A stretch of 64,000 nucleotides of DNA, taken from positions 62,001-126,000 of the forward strand of contig JAIKWU010000022.1 of the NCBI GenBank assembly GCA_024684455.1, given 5' to 3'. This DNA is from Bacteroidaceae bacterium. GTDB lineage: Bacteria > Bacteroidota > Bacteroidia > Bacteroidales > Bacteroidaceae. The translations under genes and the position numbers were made by a program. Positions 54,163-64,000 of the stretch are shown piece after piece (the stretch's first letter is position 1; each line of letters starts with the position of its first letter). The notes beneath the pieces were generated by a model. That model ran no database searches. It saw only the letters and a program-made list of their open reading frames with translations, and was not told the DNA's origin.

Positions 54163-54984
54163 TTAATACTGCTCGTTCTCATTGGGGAAGTCTCGGTTCT
54201 TGACATCCTCAATGTAGTGACCAATGGCGTCGGTCATAATGGTTGACAAGTCGGCATAGCGACGCAGAAACTTCGGTGTGAAGCCATTGGTCATACCAAG
54301 CATGTCGGCGACGACGAGGACCTGTCCATCAACACCACCGCCAGCACCAATGCCAATCACAGGAATTTTCAGTTCGTTGGCTACCTGTGTGGCCAGCACA
54401 GCGGGAATCTTCTCCAAAACAACAGCAAAGCAACCTGCATCCTCCAGTGCATGAGCATCGCTGATGAGTTTCTTCGCCTCTTCTTCTTCACGGGCACGGA
54501 CTGTGTACGTACCGAACTTGTTGATGCTCTGTGGTGTCAGTCCGAGGTGTCCACAAATGGGGATGCCAGCGTCCAGAATCTTCTTCACCGTATCGATGAT
54601 TTCCACGCCACCTTCAAGTTTGAGCGCATCGCAGTGGCTCTCTTTCATGATGCGAATGGCATTGGTCACACCCTCGGTCGGATTGACCTGATAGGTACCA
54701 AAGGGCATATCGCAAACAACGAGCGCCCGCTTCGTGGCACGCACTACTGCTTTGGCGTGATAGATCATCTGGTCGAGGGTGATGGGGAGTGTGGTGACAT
54801 TGCCTGCCATCACATTCGAGGCAGAGTCGCCGACAAGGATGATGTCCATACCAGCGGCATCGACAATCTGAGCCGTCGTGTAGTCATAACTGGTGAGCAT
54901 AGCAATTTTCTTGCCTTCCTGCTTCATTTGAATCAAGCGGTGTGTAGTCACTTTCCGCATGTCTTCTACTAAATAGCCTGCCAT
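54163..54984 (-). CDS. panB: 3-methyl-2-oxobutanoate hydroxymethyltransferase
   Basis: A 273-residue PanB of normal length, which adds a hydroxymethyl group from methylene-THF to ketoisovalerate in pantothenate synthesis. It has the TIM-barrel motifs [46 protein letters not shown] and the [14 protein letters not shown] phosphate-side loop. panC and panD are not adjacent. The downstream hairpin is the terminator. Confidence 0.97.
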   Translation of the reverse strand: MAGYLVEDMRKVTTHRLIQMKQEGKKIAMLTSYDYTTAQIVDAAGMDIILVGDSASNVMAGNVTTLPITLDQMIYHAKAVVRATKRALVVCDMPFGTYQVNPTEGVTNAIRIMKESHCDALKLEGGVEIIDTVKKILDAGIPICGHLGLTPQSINKFGTYTVRAREEEEAKKLISDAHALEDAGCFAVVLEKIPAVLATQVANELKIPVIGIGAGGGVDGQVLVVADMLGMTNGFTPKFLRRYADLSTIMTDAIGHYIEDVKNRDFPNENEQY

Positions 54985-55026
54985 GATATTTGAGTGTTAA
55001 TTTAAGATATTCGTATAATTCATAGT

Positions 55027-55638
55027 TTAGAGTTCCAAGAAAGAGTTGATGATGCGGTCGCACTTGCTTTCGATGGCTTCACGTGAGTTGGTGGTAGCGA
55101 GTCCGACGACATACATTCCAGCAGAGCGTGCAGCCTGCAATCCGCTGAAAGCATCCTCAAAGACAATGCAGTCACAAGGCTGAACATCAAGCACTTCGGC
55201 TGCTTTCAGATAGCAGTCAGGGAAAGGTTTCGAGCGAGTAAAATCCTCCGACGTAAGCACCACATCGAAAAGGCTGTCAAATTGCGGAAGTGTGCGTCGA
55301 ACCTGTCGCATCTTCTTGTCGTTCGAACTGGTGACGAGAGCCGTCTTCACACCTTTGCTATGCAAACGAGTGATATACTCCTCAGCACCTGGCATCAGTT
55401 CATAGTGCATCTGTGCCTCCCAAACATCTAGTTGCTCAGTGATTTCCTCTCTGTATTCCTCTGGGATGTAAAGGTCGAATATCTGTATGAGGGTCGTACC
55501 TTTAATCAGACTGTTGAAATCAGGCAAGTCAGGACGATAACGACGTCCCATTGCACTCCAGAACTCGGTGTATTGCGGTTCTGTGTCGAGCAATGTGCCA
55601 TCGAGGTCAAACAGGGCTGCCTTGAACTTATTTTCCAT
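55027..55638 (-). CDS. HAD-superfamily phosphatase (beta-phosphoglucomutase-like)
   Basis: A 203-residue HAD hydrolase; I start it at MENKFKAALFDLDGTLLD (55638). Motif I has the nucleophile Asp11 and Asp13 in FDLDGT; motif II TSSNDKK; motif III the Lys in RSKPFPDCYLKAAE; motif IV VFEDAFSGLQAARSAG. The cap is of the C1 helical type. It dephosphorylates a small sugar phosphate or nucleotide, not specified by sequence. Its start overlaps the end of the MBL gene (55628) by about 11 bases. Confidence 0.9.
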   Translation of the reverse strand: MENKFKAALFDLDGTLLDTEPQYTEFWSAMGRRYRPDLPDFNSLIKGTTLIQIFDLYIPEEYREEITEQLDVWEAQMHYELMPGAEEYITRLHSKGVKTALVTSSNDKKMRQVRRTLPQFDSLFDVVLTSEDFTRSKPFPDCYLKAAEVLDVQPCDCIVFEDAFSGLQAARSAGMYVVGLATTNSREAIESKCDRIINSFLEL

Positions 55639-56476
55639 CTTCAAACAGGTTCAGTTGTGATGACTCAGACTTTGCACCTAATATCCACGGCCCAGTAGGT
55701 ACACCGCGACGCAGGACTTCGAGTTGAAAGTCCTTGCCGGCAATGATGCCGTACTGCCTCAGTTTATACTCAACGGTTTTGCGAGCCAACTCGGGGTGAT
55801 TGTTTTCCTCGCTCAGGTGGCAGAGCCACACGTTGCGCAAGTGCTCGTGGAAATTCTCTGCCAGTGCTTCAGCACACTGGGCGTTGCTCAGATGCCCCGT
55901 ACCACTGCGGATGCGGTTCTGCAAATAGATGGGATAAGGTCCCTTTTCAAGCATCTCCTCATCATAGTCTGCTTCGAGCACAAGATAGTTGCTGCGACCG
56001 ATTTGCTGCTTCACCACATCGGTGACACACCCCACGTCGGTCATCAGCGTAAAGACTTCACCGTCTGATTCGATGCAGAAACCCACATTCTCAGCCGAGT
56101 CGTGTGGCAGGCAAAAAGGGGTGATGCTCAGGCTTCCGAGACGGAACGTCTCATCCTTCTCAAAATTAACGCGCCACTCCGCATCCACTTTTCGTGTGGT
56201 GTGGTAGTTGCGCAACATGCCTTCATGCACCTTCTCTGTGGCAAACACCTTCAGCCGGAACTCCGAACTTACATAGCCAGCCGCTTTCACATGGTCGGCA
56301 TGGTCATGGGTGACGAGAATGCCACGCAGCAACGATGTTCGCACATTGTACTCCCGAAAGTAACGTTTCAACTGGCGGATTCCGACACCCGCATCAATCA
56401 GCACAGCGTCACGACCGTTCGTCAGATAAGAGCAATTTCCGCAACTTCCACTGCCAAAACTAATGAATTGTAGCAT
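55628..56476 (-). CDS. MBL-fold metallo-hydrolase (YycJ/WalJ-like)
   Basis: A 282-residue metallo-beta-lactamase-fold protein. The metal motif VTHDHADH (residues 55-62: His57, His59, Asp61, His62) is intact, preceded by the FGSGSCGNCSYL start typical of YycJ-like hydrolases. The usual C-terminal His-bearing stretches (LPHDSAENVGF, LCHLSEENNHPE) are present. YycJ-like enzymes act in DNA repair or mutation avoidance in some bacteria; the role here is inferred. A -7 element TACCTTTG lies at 56498-56505 on the minus strand. Confidence 0.9.
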   Translation of the reverse strand: MLQFISFGSGSCGNCSYLTNGRDAVLIDAGVGIRQLKRYFREYNVRTSLLRGILVTHDHADHVKAAGYVSSEFRLKVFATEKVHEGMLRNYHTTRKVDAEWRVNFEKDETFRLGSLSITPFCLPHDSAENVGFCIESDGEVFTLMTDVGCVTDVVKQQIGRSNYLVLEADYDEEMLEKGPYPIYLQNRIRSGTGHLSNAQCAEALAENFHEHLRNVWLCHLSEENNHPELARKTVEYKLRQYGIIAGKDFQLEVLRRGVPTGPWILGAKSESSQLNLFEDGK

Positions 56477-56547
56477 TTTGGTGATTATTTTCTACTGCAA
56501 AGGTACGCCAAAAAGTGAAAAGTTAAAAGATAATTGTGAAAAATCAC

Positions 56548-56576
56548 TTGAAAATACAGATTTTTGTCTAACTTTG
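56548..56576 (+). promoter_or_regulatory. Promoter of the DUF4923-like lipoprotein gene
   Basis: TTG (56548-56550), 18 bases, then TAACTTTG (56569-56576), 47 bases before the ATG at 56624. Divergent from the MBL promoter. Confidence 0.7.
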
Positions 56577-56623
56577 CATCAACTTTCAACTTCTATTTAT
56601 CAACAATCAACTATTATTTCACT

Positions 56624-57286
56624 ATGAAGAAAAAACTTTTGGGCACAGCAATCTTTGGTGCCATGCTCTGCCTCGCAAGTTGCGGTGGTCTGGGAACAAT
56701 GGGAACTGGAACTGGTATGGGAACTGGAACTGGACTGGGAACAGGAACGAGTACATCCGGAGCCATCAATTCGGGTTCGCTCATCAGTGGCATCATCGGC
56801 CAACTGATTGGTAACACCACGAATGCCAACAGCATTGTCGGTACATGGGTCTATACCGAGCCGACCGTTCAGTTCGAGAGTGAGAACTTCTTGGCACAGG
56901 CCGGTGGTACTGTGGCCAGCGCAGCCATCGTCAACAAAATCAAACCTTATTACCAGAAAATTGGTATCAAGCCAGGTGCTTTCTCGTTTACCTTCAACAG
57001 CAACAACACCTGCACTTACACGCTGAAGGGACAGACCTACCAGGGTACATACTCCTACAATCCGTCGAACAACACCATCACAATTCAGGGACAGATTCTC
57101 ACTTTCCCATCGGCCTACGTGACGGTTTCTGCCAATCAGATGGCTCTTACGTTCGAGTCAACGAAACTCCTTACATTGGCACAGGGAGTCGCTTCGGCCT
57201 CGCAGAACGCTACCCTCTCCACCCTCGGCTCTCTTTCGTCGTCGTTCAGTGGCATGAAGACGGGATTCATGTTCCAGAAAAGATAA
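56624..57286 (+). CDS. DUF4923-like lipoprotein with Gly-Thr repeat
   Basis: A 220-residue exported lipoprotein; start at MKKKLLGTAIFGAML (56624), excluding 20 leader-like residues of the open frame. Lipobox CLASC (Cys20). Residues ~23-43 are a Gly/Thr/Met repeat (GTGTGMGTGTGLGTGTS) encoded by GGAACT hexamers. The remainder fits DUF4923: a SIVGTWVYTEPTVQFES opening, then a lipocalin-like strand set (FSFTFNSNNTCTYTLKG, GTYSYNPSNNTITIQG). Function unknown. It ends at a strong terminator shared with the convergent lacZ-like gene. Confidence 0.87.
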   Translation: MKKKLLGTAIFGAMLCLASCGGLGTMGTGTGMGTGTGLGTGTSTSGAINSGSLISGIIGQLIGNTTNANSIVGTWVYTEPTVQFESENFLAQAGGTVASAAIVNKIKPYYQKIGIKPGAFSFTFNSNNTCTYTLKGQTYQGTYSYNPSNNTITIQGQILTFPSAYVTVSANQMALTFESTKLLTLAQGVASASQNATLSTLGSLSSSFSGMKTGFMFQKR

Positions 57287-57309
57287 TTGAACATTCTTAA
57301 TTTATAAAG

Positions 57310-57345
57310 AAACTCCCCGTCAGTTTTACCGCTGGCGGGGAGTTT
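57310..57345. terminator. Strong bidirectional terminator
   Basis: AAACTCCCCGtCAG / CTGgCGGGGAGTTT stem with a short loop and flanking A/T runs on both sides, between the DUF4923-like gene and the GH2 gene. Confidence 0.9.
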
Positions 57346-57376
57346 TATTGTTCAATAGTCATTGTTCAAGAAGACA

Positions 57377-60860
<3,484 letters not shown>

Positions 60861-61706
60861 TCAGAAGTCTGTACGCTGGAAAGGCTCAGTGAGAATACTG
60901 GCATCCATCAGTTCGTAGAACGAAACGCGGAGGGTCTGGATGCCTTCAGCATAACTGGCAATCTCGTAGGGCTGATACACAAAGGAAAGTCCTTCGGGGG
61001 TGAGGTAGAAATTGTCTGTGACAGGAATCCCGAAATTGCCCTTTCCGTCGGTCGTCGTCGAATAGCCGTAGGGACGCTCGCCTACGTGCTGCTCGCTGTA
61101 GAGACGCGACAGCAGCACAGCGAGATGAGAACGGTCGGTGACAACATCGTCGAGACGGAGCAGACGGCGGTTCTGCAGGTCATAGTTGAGGTAGAAGCGC
61201 CCTGACATGGGATGTGCGGCACCAGCATAGTATTCGTAGGCATTGTCCTCGAGCACGAGCCAGTGAGGAGTGAGCGTTTTCACATAGATGAAGTCCGACT
61301 TGTCCGAAAGGTGCATATAGTCGGCTTCGGCCGAATCGACCTCGGTCACGTTCTCGAACGTATCATTGTCGGCTCCGAGCGGCTGCGAAAGATAGCGTTC
61401 GACGGCATCGGACAGCGTCGTGCTGACAGAGTCGCCCAGAAACGTTTGCATGACGGCACAGAGGAGGTCGGTGGGTTCTTCGCCTGCTATGACAGTGGGA
61501 AGCACCAGGTGCAGTGTTGCCATGCTGTAGTAGGTCATCGACTCCGCCTCTTCGTCGGGAACGTCGTAGCGGAGAATGCGTTCGTGCGATGAAGTCGTAA
61601 ATTGAAGTGTCTGGTCGGCAGCATCGGCATCGGCAGGCTGCTGTCCCTGTTTGCAAGCCACACACAGGGCTGCTGCACAGAGCGTGAGATAAAGGATTTT
61701 TCTCAT
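60861..61706 (-). CDS. DUF3298-type lipoprotein (RsiV-like)
   Basis: A 281-residue exported lipoprotein: lipobox CVAC (Cys18). The mature part has a DUF4163/heat-shock-like strand set and the DUF3298 core (residues ~170-275: GAAHPMSGRFYLNYDLQNRRLLRLDDVV, in part, and LSFVYQPYEIASYAEG), as in the extracytoplasmic half of the anti-sigma factor RsiV. There is no transmembrane helix or cytoplasmic domain, so it is not an anti-sigma factor itself. Function unknown. A -7 element TAACTTTG is at 61738-61745. Confidence 0.87.
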   Translation of the reverse strand: MRKILYLTLCAAALCVACKQGQQPADADAADQTLQFTTSSHERILRYDVPDEEAESMTYYSMATLHLVLPTVIAGEEPTDLLCAVMQTFLGDSVSTTLSDAVERYLSQPLGADNDTFENVTEVDSAEADYMHLSDKSDFIYVKTLTPHWLVLEDNAYEYYAGAAHPMSGRFYLNYDLQNRRLLRLDDVVTDRSHLAVLLSRLYSEQHVGERPYGYSTTTDGKGNFGIPVTDNFYLTPEGLSFVYQPYEIASYAEGIQTLRVSFYELMDASILTEPFQRTDF

Positions 61707-61785
61707 GGTTCACAGTTTAGAATAGTTGCTTTTGACGCAAAGTTAGGTGTTTTTTGCCAGAAATGAATAAATTAACGCTGTTTTT

Positions 61786-61817
61786 TTTGGCAGGCTCAAA
61801 AAAATGCCTTACCTTTG
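61786..61817 (+). promoter_or_regulatory. tRNA-Glu promoter
   Basis: TTTG (61786-61789), 20 bases, TACCTTTG (61810-61817), 17 bases before the tRNA. Confidence 0.85.
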
Positions 61818-61834
61818 CATCACTTTTGAAAAAT

Positions 61835-61909
61835 GGCGCTTTCGTCTAGCGGCTAGGACACATGCCTCTCACGCATGGAACACGGGTTCGATTCCCGTAG
61901 GCGCTACCA
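61835..61909 (+). tRNA. tRNA-Glu (anticodon CTC)
   Basis: Cloverleaf starting GGCGCTTTCGTCTAGC, the usual glutamate tRNA opening. The anticodon loop CTCTCAC (anticodon CTC) sits in a CATGC/GCATG stem. T arm GGGTTCGATTCCC, and CCA is encoded. The first acceptor pair is G-U. Confidence 0.94.
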
Positions 61910-61913
61910 AATC

Positions 61914-61949
61914 AGAGAGGGGAATGAACTGATGTTCATTCCCCTCTCT
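61914..61949. terminator. Perfect 16-bp hairpin between convergent tRNAs
   Basis: AGAGAGGGGAATGAAC (61914-61929) pairs perfectly with GTTCATTCCCCTCTCT (61934-61949), loop TGAT, between tRNA-Glu (plus) and tRNA-Thr (minus). Confidence 0.9.
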
Positions 61950-61956
61950 CGTTAAG

Positions 61957-62029
<73 letters not shown>

Positions 62030-62135
62030 TTTTTTCTTAAAAAATCCATATTGTTGTCACGTCTCGGCAAAGTTCAAACAAGTTTGGCTTTGCGCTCGCT
62101 GCTCCAACGATTCGGCTTTTTCTTGCAAAAGCGGT

Positions 62136-62143
62136 GCAAAGGT
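62136..62143 (-). promoter_or_regulatory. -7 element of tRNA-Thr
   Basis: Minus-strand TACCTTTG followed by GCACCGCTTTT, as before tRNA-Pro. It lies about 107 bases upstream of the mature tRNA, so a long 5' leader is implied. A partial TCGGCTTTTT echo of the tRNA 5' flank lies at 62110-62119. Confidence 0.6.
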
Positions 62144-62187
62144 AATACTTTTTTGCGATACAAGCACAAAAAAAGAACAACTTTTTT

Positions 62188-62195
62188 TATCTTTG
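62188..62195 (+). promoter_or_regulatory. -7 element of the nuclease gene
   Basis: TATCTTTG, 18 bases before the chosen ATG at 62214, divergent from the tRNA-Thr promoter. Confidence 0.7.
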
Positions 62196-62213
62196 CAGAA
62201 AATTTGTCGGAAG

Positions 62214-63053
62214 ATGGAAGATAACAACCGCAAACGCAGCCCCAAATACGTGCTCATTGTGAGTATTGCACTGGTGATTGCCGTCGTACTCATCAATCTG
62301 TTCTGGTCATGGGCCTTCGGACAGAGCCACAAATACGTGCCGAAAAAGCGCACGGTCGTGAAGATGGAGATGCCGATGCGACTGAAAGACAGGCCTGAAC
62401 GCATATTGCAGAAAGAGGGGTTCGTCGTTTCATTCAATGCCGAGACCAACTGCCCCAACTATGTGGCATGGTACCTGACCGAAAAACGTGCCAAAGCCCG
62501 TTCGATACAGCGCAAGGATGAATTTATGGGCGACCCTGCCATCCCCGTCCAACAACGTGTAGAGACAGAGGACTACTACCGCTCGCGCTACGATCGTGGT
62601 CACATGTGTCCGTCGGGCGACAACAAGCACTCCCGACAGGCGATGGACGACTGTTTCCTGATGACAAACATGTGCCCGCAGTCACACACACTGAACACGG
62701 GTGCATGGAACGACCTCGAACAGGAATGCCGCCGTTGGGCAAAATACTATGGTGCTGTTGCCATTGCCTGCGGTCCCATCTTCGACACGAAGAATCCACA
62801 GCGCATCGGTCGCCGTGGTCATCGGGTGGCTGTGCCCGACCGCTTCTTCAAGGTCGTCCTGATGAACGGGCGTATCCCCAAAACCATCGGGTTCATTTAT
62901 CCCAATCGTGGCACTAACAAACCCATGCGTACGTTTGCTGTCAGCGTGGATGAAGTGGAGCGTCTCACTGGCATTGACTTCTTCTATCAGTTGGATGACA
63001 ACATCGAAAACCGCATTGAGGCGGAGTGCAATCCTGCCGCCTGGAACATCTGA
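62214..63053 (+). CDS. Membrane-anchored DNA/RNA non-specific endonuclease (NucA/NUC1 type)
   Basis: A 279-residue protein; start at MEDNNRKRSPKYVLIVSI (62214), after a -7 element. One N-terminal membrane helix (residues ~12-30). The beta-beta-alpha-Me nuclease domain has DRGHMCPSGDN (catalytic His130) and the Mg-binding Asn region MTNMCPQSHTLNTGAWNDLEQ. It degrades DNA and RNA, with the domain predicted on the periplasmic side, perhaps for nutrient scavenging or defence against incoming DNA. It lies 12 bases before pyrK. Confidence 0.92.
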   Translation: MEDNNRKRSPKYVLIVSIALVIAVVLINLFWSWAFGQSHKYVPKKRTVVKMEMPMRLKDRPERILQKEGFVVSFNAETNCPNYVAWYLTEKRAKARSIQRKDEFMGDPAIPVQQRVETEDYYRSRYDRGHMCPSGDNKHSRQAMDDCFLMTNMCPQSHTLNTGAWNDLEQECRRWAKYYGAVAIACGPIFDTKNPQRIGRRGHRVAVPDRFFKVVLMNGRIPKTIGFIYPNRGTNKPMRTFAVSVDEVERLTGIDFFYQLDDNIENRIEAECNPAAWNI

Positions 63054-63065
63054 AACTTCTGCATT

Positions 63066-63836
63066 ATGAAATACCTTCGCAACTTCACCGTCACTGCTGT
63101 TGAGCATCTCAATCCGCGCAACATCCTGTTGCGCCTCACCGACCCTGCGGCTCCCCTACCCGACTGTCATCCTGGACAATTTGTGGAGGTAAAGGTGGAT
63201 GGCAGTGATAAAACATTTCTGCGTCGCCCACTCTCCATTCACTTTGTGGACAGAGTGAACAATGAACTTTGGCTGCTGGTGCAGATGGTGGGCGACGGTA
63301 CACGTGCGCTGGCAAACCTGCAAACCGGCAATACGCTCAACGTGCTTCTGCCTCTCGGCAACGGCTTCTCGCCTGTACAGCAGCAGGGAGAGCGTGTCCT
63401 GCTTGTGGGTGGAGGCGTGGGGGTGGCTCCATTGCTCGAATATGGGAAATACCTGTGCGAGCACCATGCTACACCTATTTTTCTTTTAGGCGCACGCACA
63501 CGCGAAGATGTGCTACAACTCGACCGATTTAAGCAATACGGTGAGGTTTATGTCACAACGGAGGATGGCAGTTTGGGCGAACAAGGCTTTGTCACTCAAC
63601 ACAGCATTCTGCAAAACAGCACGTTCGACCGCATCAGTGTCTGCGGACCGAAGCCCATGATGCAGGCTGTAGCACAATATGCCCGCAAGTCCAATCTGCC
63701 CTGCGAAGTGTCTCTTGAAAACCTCATGGCTTGTGGGCTCGGAGCCTGTCTGTGCTGCGTAGAAAAGACAAAAAAGGGCAATGTCTGCGTATGCACCGAT
63801 GGCCCAGTATTTAACATCAACGACTTAACTTGGTAA
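63066..63836 (+). CDS. pyrK: Dihydroorotate dehydrogenase B electron transfer subunit PyrK
   Basis: A 256-residue PyrK. An N-terminal FAD-binding ferredoxin-reductase domain ([11 protein letters not shown]), a NAD-binding domain ([20 protein letters not shown]) and the C-terminal [2Fe-2S] cysteine cluster ([17 protein letters not shown], then VCTDG). It passes electrons from dihydroorotate oxidation to NAD+. pyrD starts one base after its stop. Confidence 0.96.
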   Translation: MKYLRNFTVTAVEHLNPRNILLRLTDPAAPLPDCHPGQFVEVKVDGSDKTFLRRPLSIHFVDRVNNELWLLVQMVGDGTRALANLQTGNTLNVLLPLGNGFSPVQQQGERVLLVGGGVGVAPLLEYGKYLCEHHATPIFLLGARTREDVLQLDRFKQYGEVYVTTEDGSLGEQGFVTQHSILQNSTFDRISVCGPKPMMQAVAQYARKSNLPCEVSLENLMACGLGACLCCVEKTKKGNVCVCTDGPVFNINDLTW

Positions 63837-63837
63837 T

Positions 63838-64000
63838 ATGGCAAACATCTGCACACAAATTGCAGGTCTTCAACTGCGAAACCCTGTGCTCACTGCATCA
63901 GGAACCTTCGGCTATGGCACTGAGTTTGCCGACCTCATCAACCTGGCCGACCTTGGGGGCATCATCGTCAAAGGTACGACCCTTCATCCTCGCGAAGGCA
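63838..64000 (+). CDS. pyrD: Dihydroorotate dehydrogenase B catalytic subunit PyrD (partial, 5' end only)
   Basis: The window ends 54 codons into the gene. The start ([20 protein letters not shown]) is the class 1B DHODH N-terminus, with the FMN-region TASGTFGYG and VKGTT motifs. It directly follows pyrK, the expected partner. Confidence 0.93.
   Translation, partial: MANICTQIAGLQLRNPVLTASGTFGYGTEFADLINLADLGGIIVKGTTLHPREG

Overview
The window is a 64 kb piece of a Bacteroidota chromosome, most likely from the Prevotellaceae. Evidence: recurrent Bacteroidetes-type promoters (TTTG, about 19 bp, TAnnTTTG), secreted C10 cysteine proteases with C-terminal YDLTGRR sorting tails, a eukaryote-like GT3 glycogen synthase, DUF4270/DUF4923/DUF5683/TRL-type proteins, and many gene junctions that overlap by ATGA. 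No rRNA, CRISPR array, prophage or intact insertion sequence is visible. Species cannot be named from sequence alone.

Layout. 0-11.4 kb: an NhaC-type antiporter, then a minus-strand run of lepA, a 1172-aa secreted C10 protease, recR, a small membrane protein and a GT2 glycosyltransferase; a second C10 protease lies on the plus strand. 11.5-16.8 kb: glycogen phosphorylase and glycogen synthase (overlapping) and a lipoprotein. 17-23.2 kb: a probable parA-parB-DUF5683-lytic transglycosylase-relA/spoT operon. 23.8-25.8 kb: a SUI1 factor, tRNA-Val, tRNA-Pro and an OmpA-type porin. 26-32.8 kb: a probable envelope-biogenesis operon of two parvulin isomerases, an OstA-like protein, a small membrane protein and mutL. 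33-39 kb: a LOG-like protein, a Gly-rich secreted protein, a CPA2 antiporter and an alanine symporter. 39.3-42.6 kb: nadA-mnmA-PAP2 phosphatase. 42.6-49.3 kb: a small winged-helix protein, uridine kinase, a YqhA-like membrane protein with DUF4298, pheT, yebC and a TSCPD-lipoprotein fusion. 49.4-57.3 kb: DUF4270 lipoprotein with a truncated GT5-like protein, two outer-membrane barrels, a TRL lipoprotein, panB, a HAD phosphatase with an MBL hydrolase, and a DUF4923 lipoprotein. 57.4-64 kb: a secreted GH2 beta-galactosidase, a DUF3298 lipoprotein, tRNA-Glu, tRNA-Thr, a membrane-anchored nuclease, and pyrK-pyrD (pyrD cut by the window edge).

Most genes are housekeeping; the unusual material is in the non-coding DNA. 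Three repeat systems recur. (1) Heptanucleotide TGGTCAA arrays: two of exactly 13 units flank lepA in opposite orientations, one of 7 units lies inside the second C10 protease reading frame, and one of 4 units sits beside the glgP stop. (2) A roughly 135-140 bp element with long terminal inverted repeats around four 21-bp AT-rich units (AAATTTAAGTT core), present three times. (3) Arrays of 22-bp units with a CACTGCGGTG/CACCGCAGTG core, present twice. A third 22-bp triplicate abuts one of the AT-rich elements. Three unrelated sequences sharing a two-helical-turn period, all intergenic, is the best candidate here for an undescribed system.
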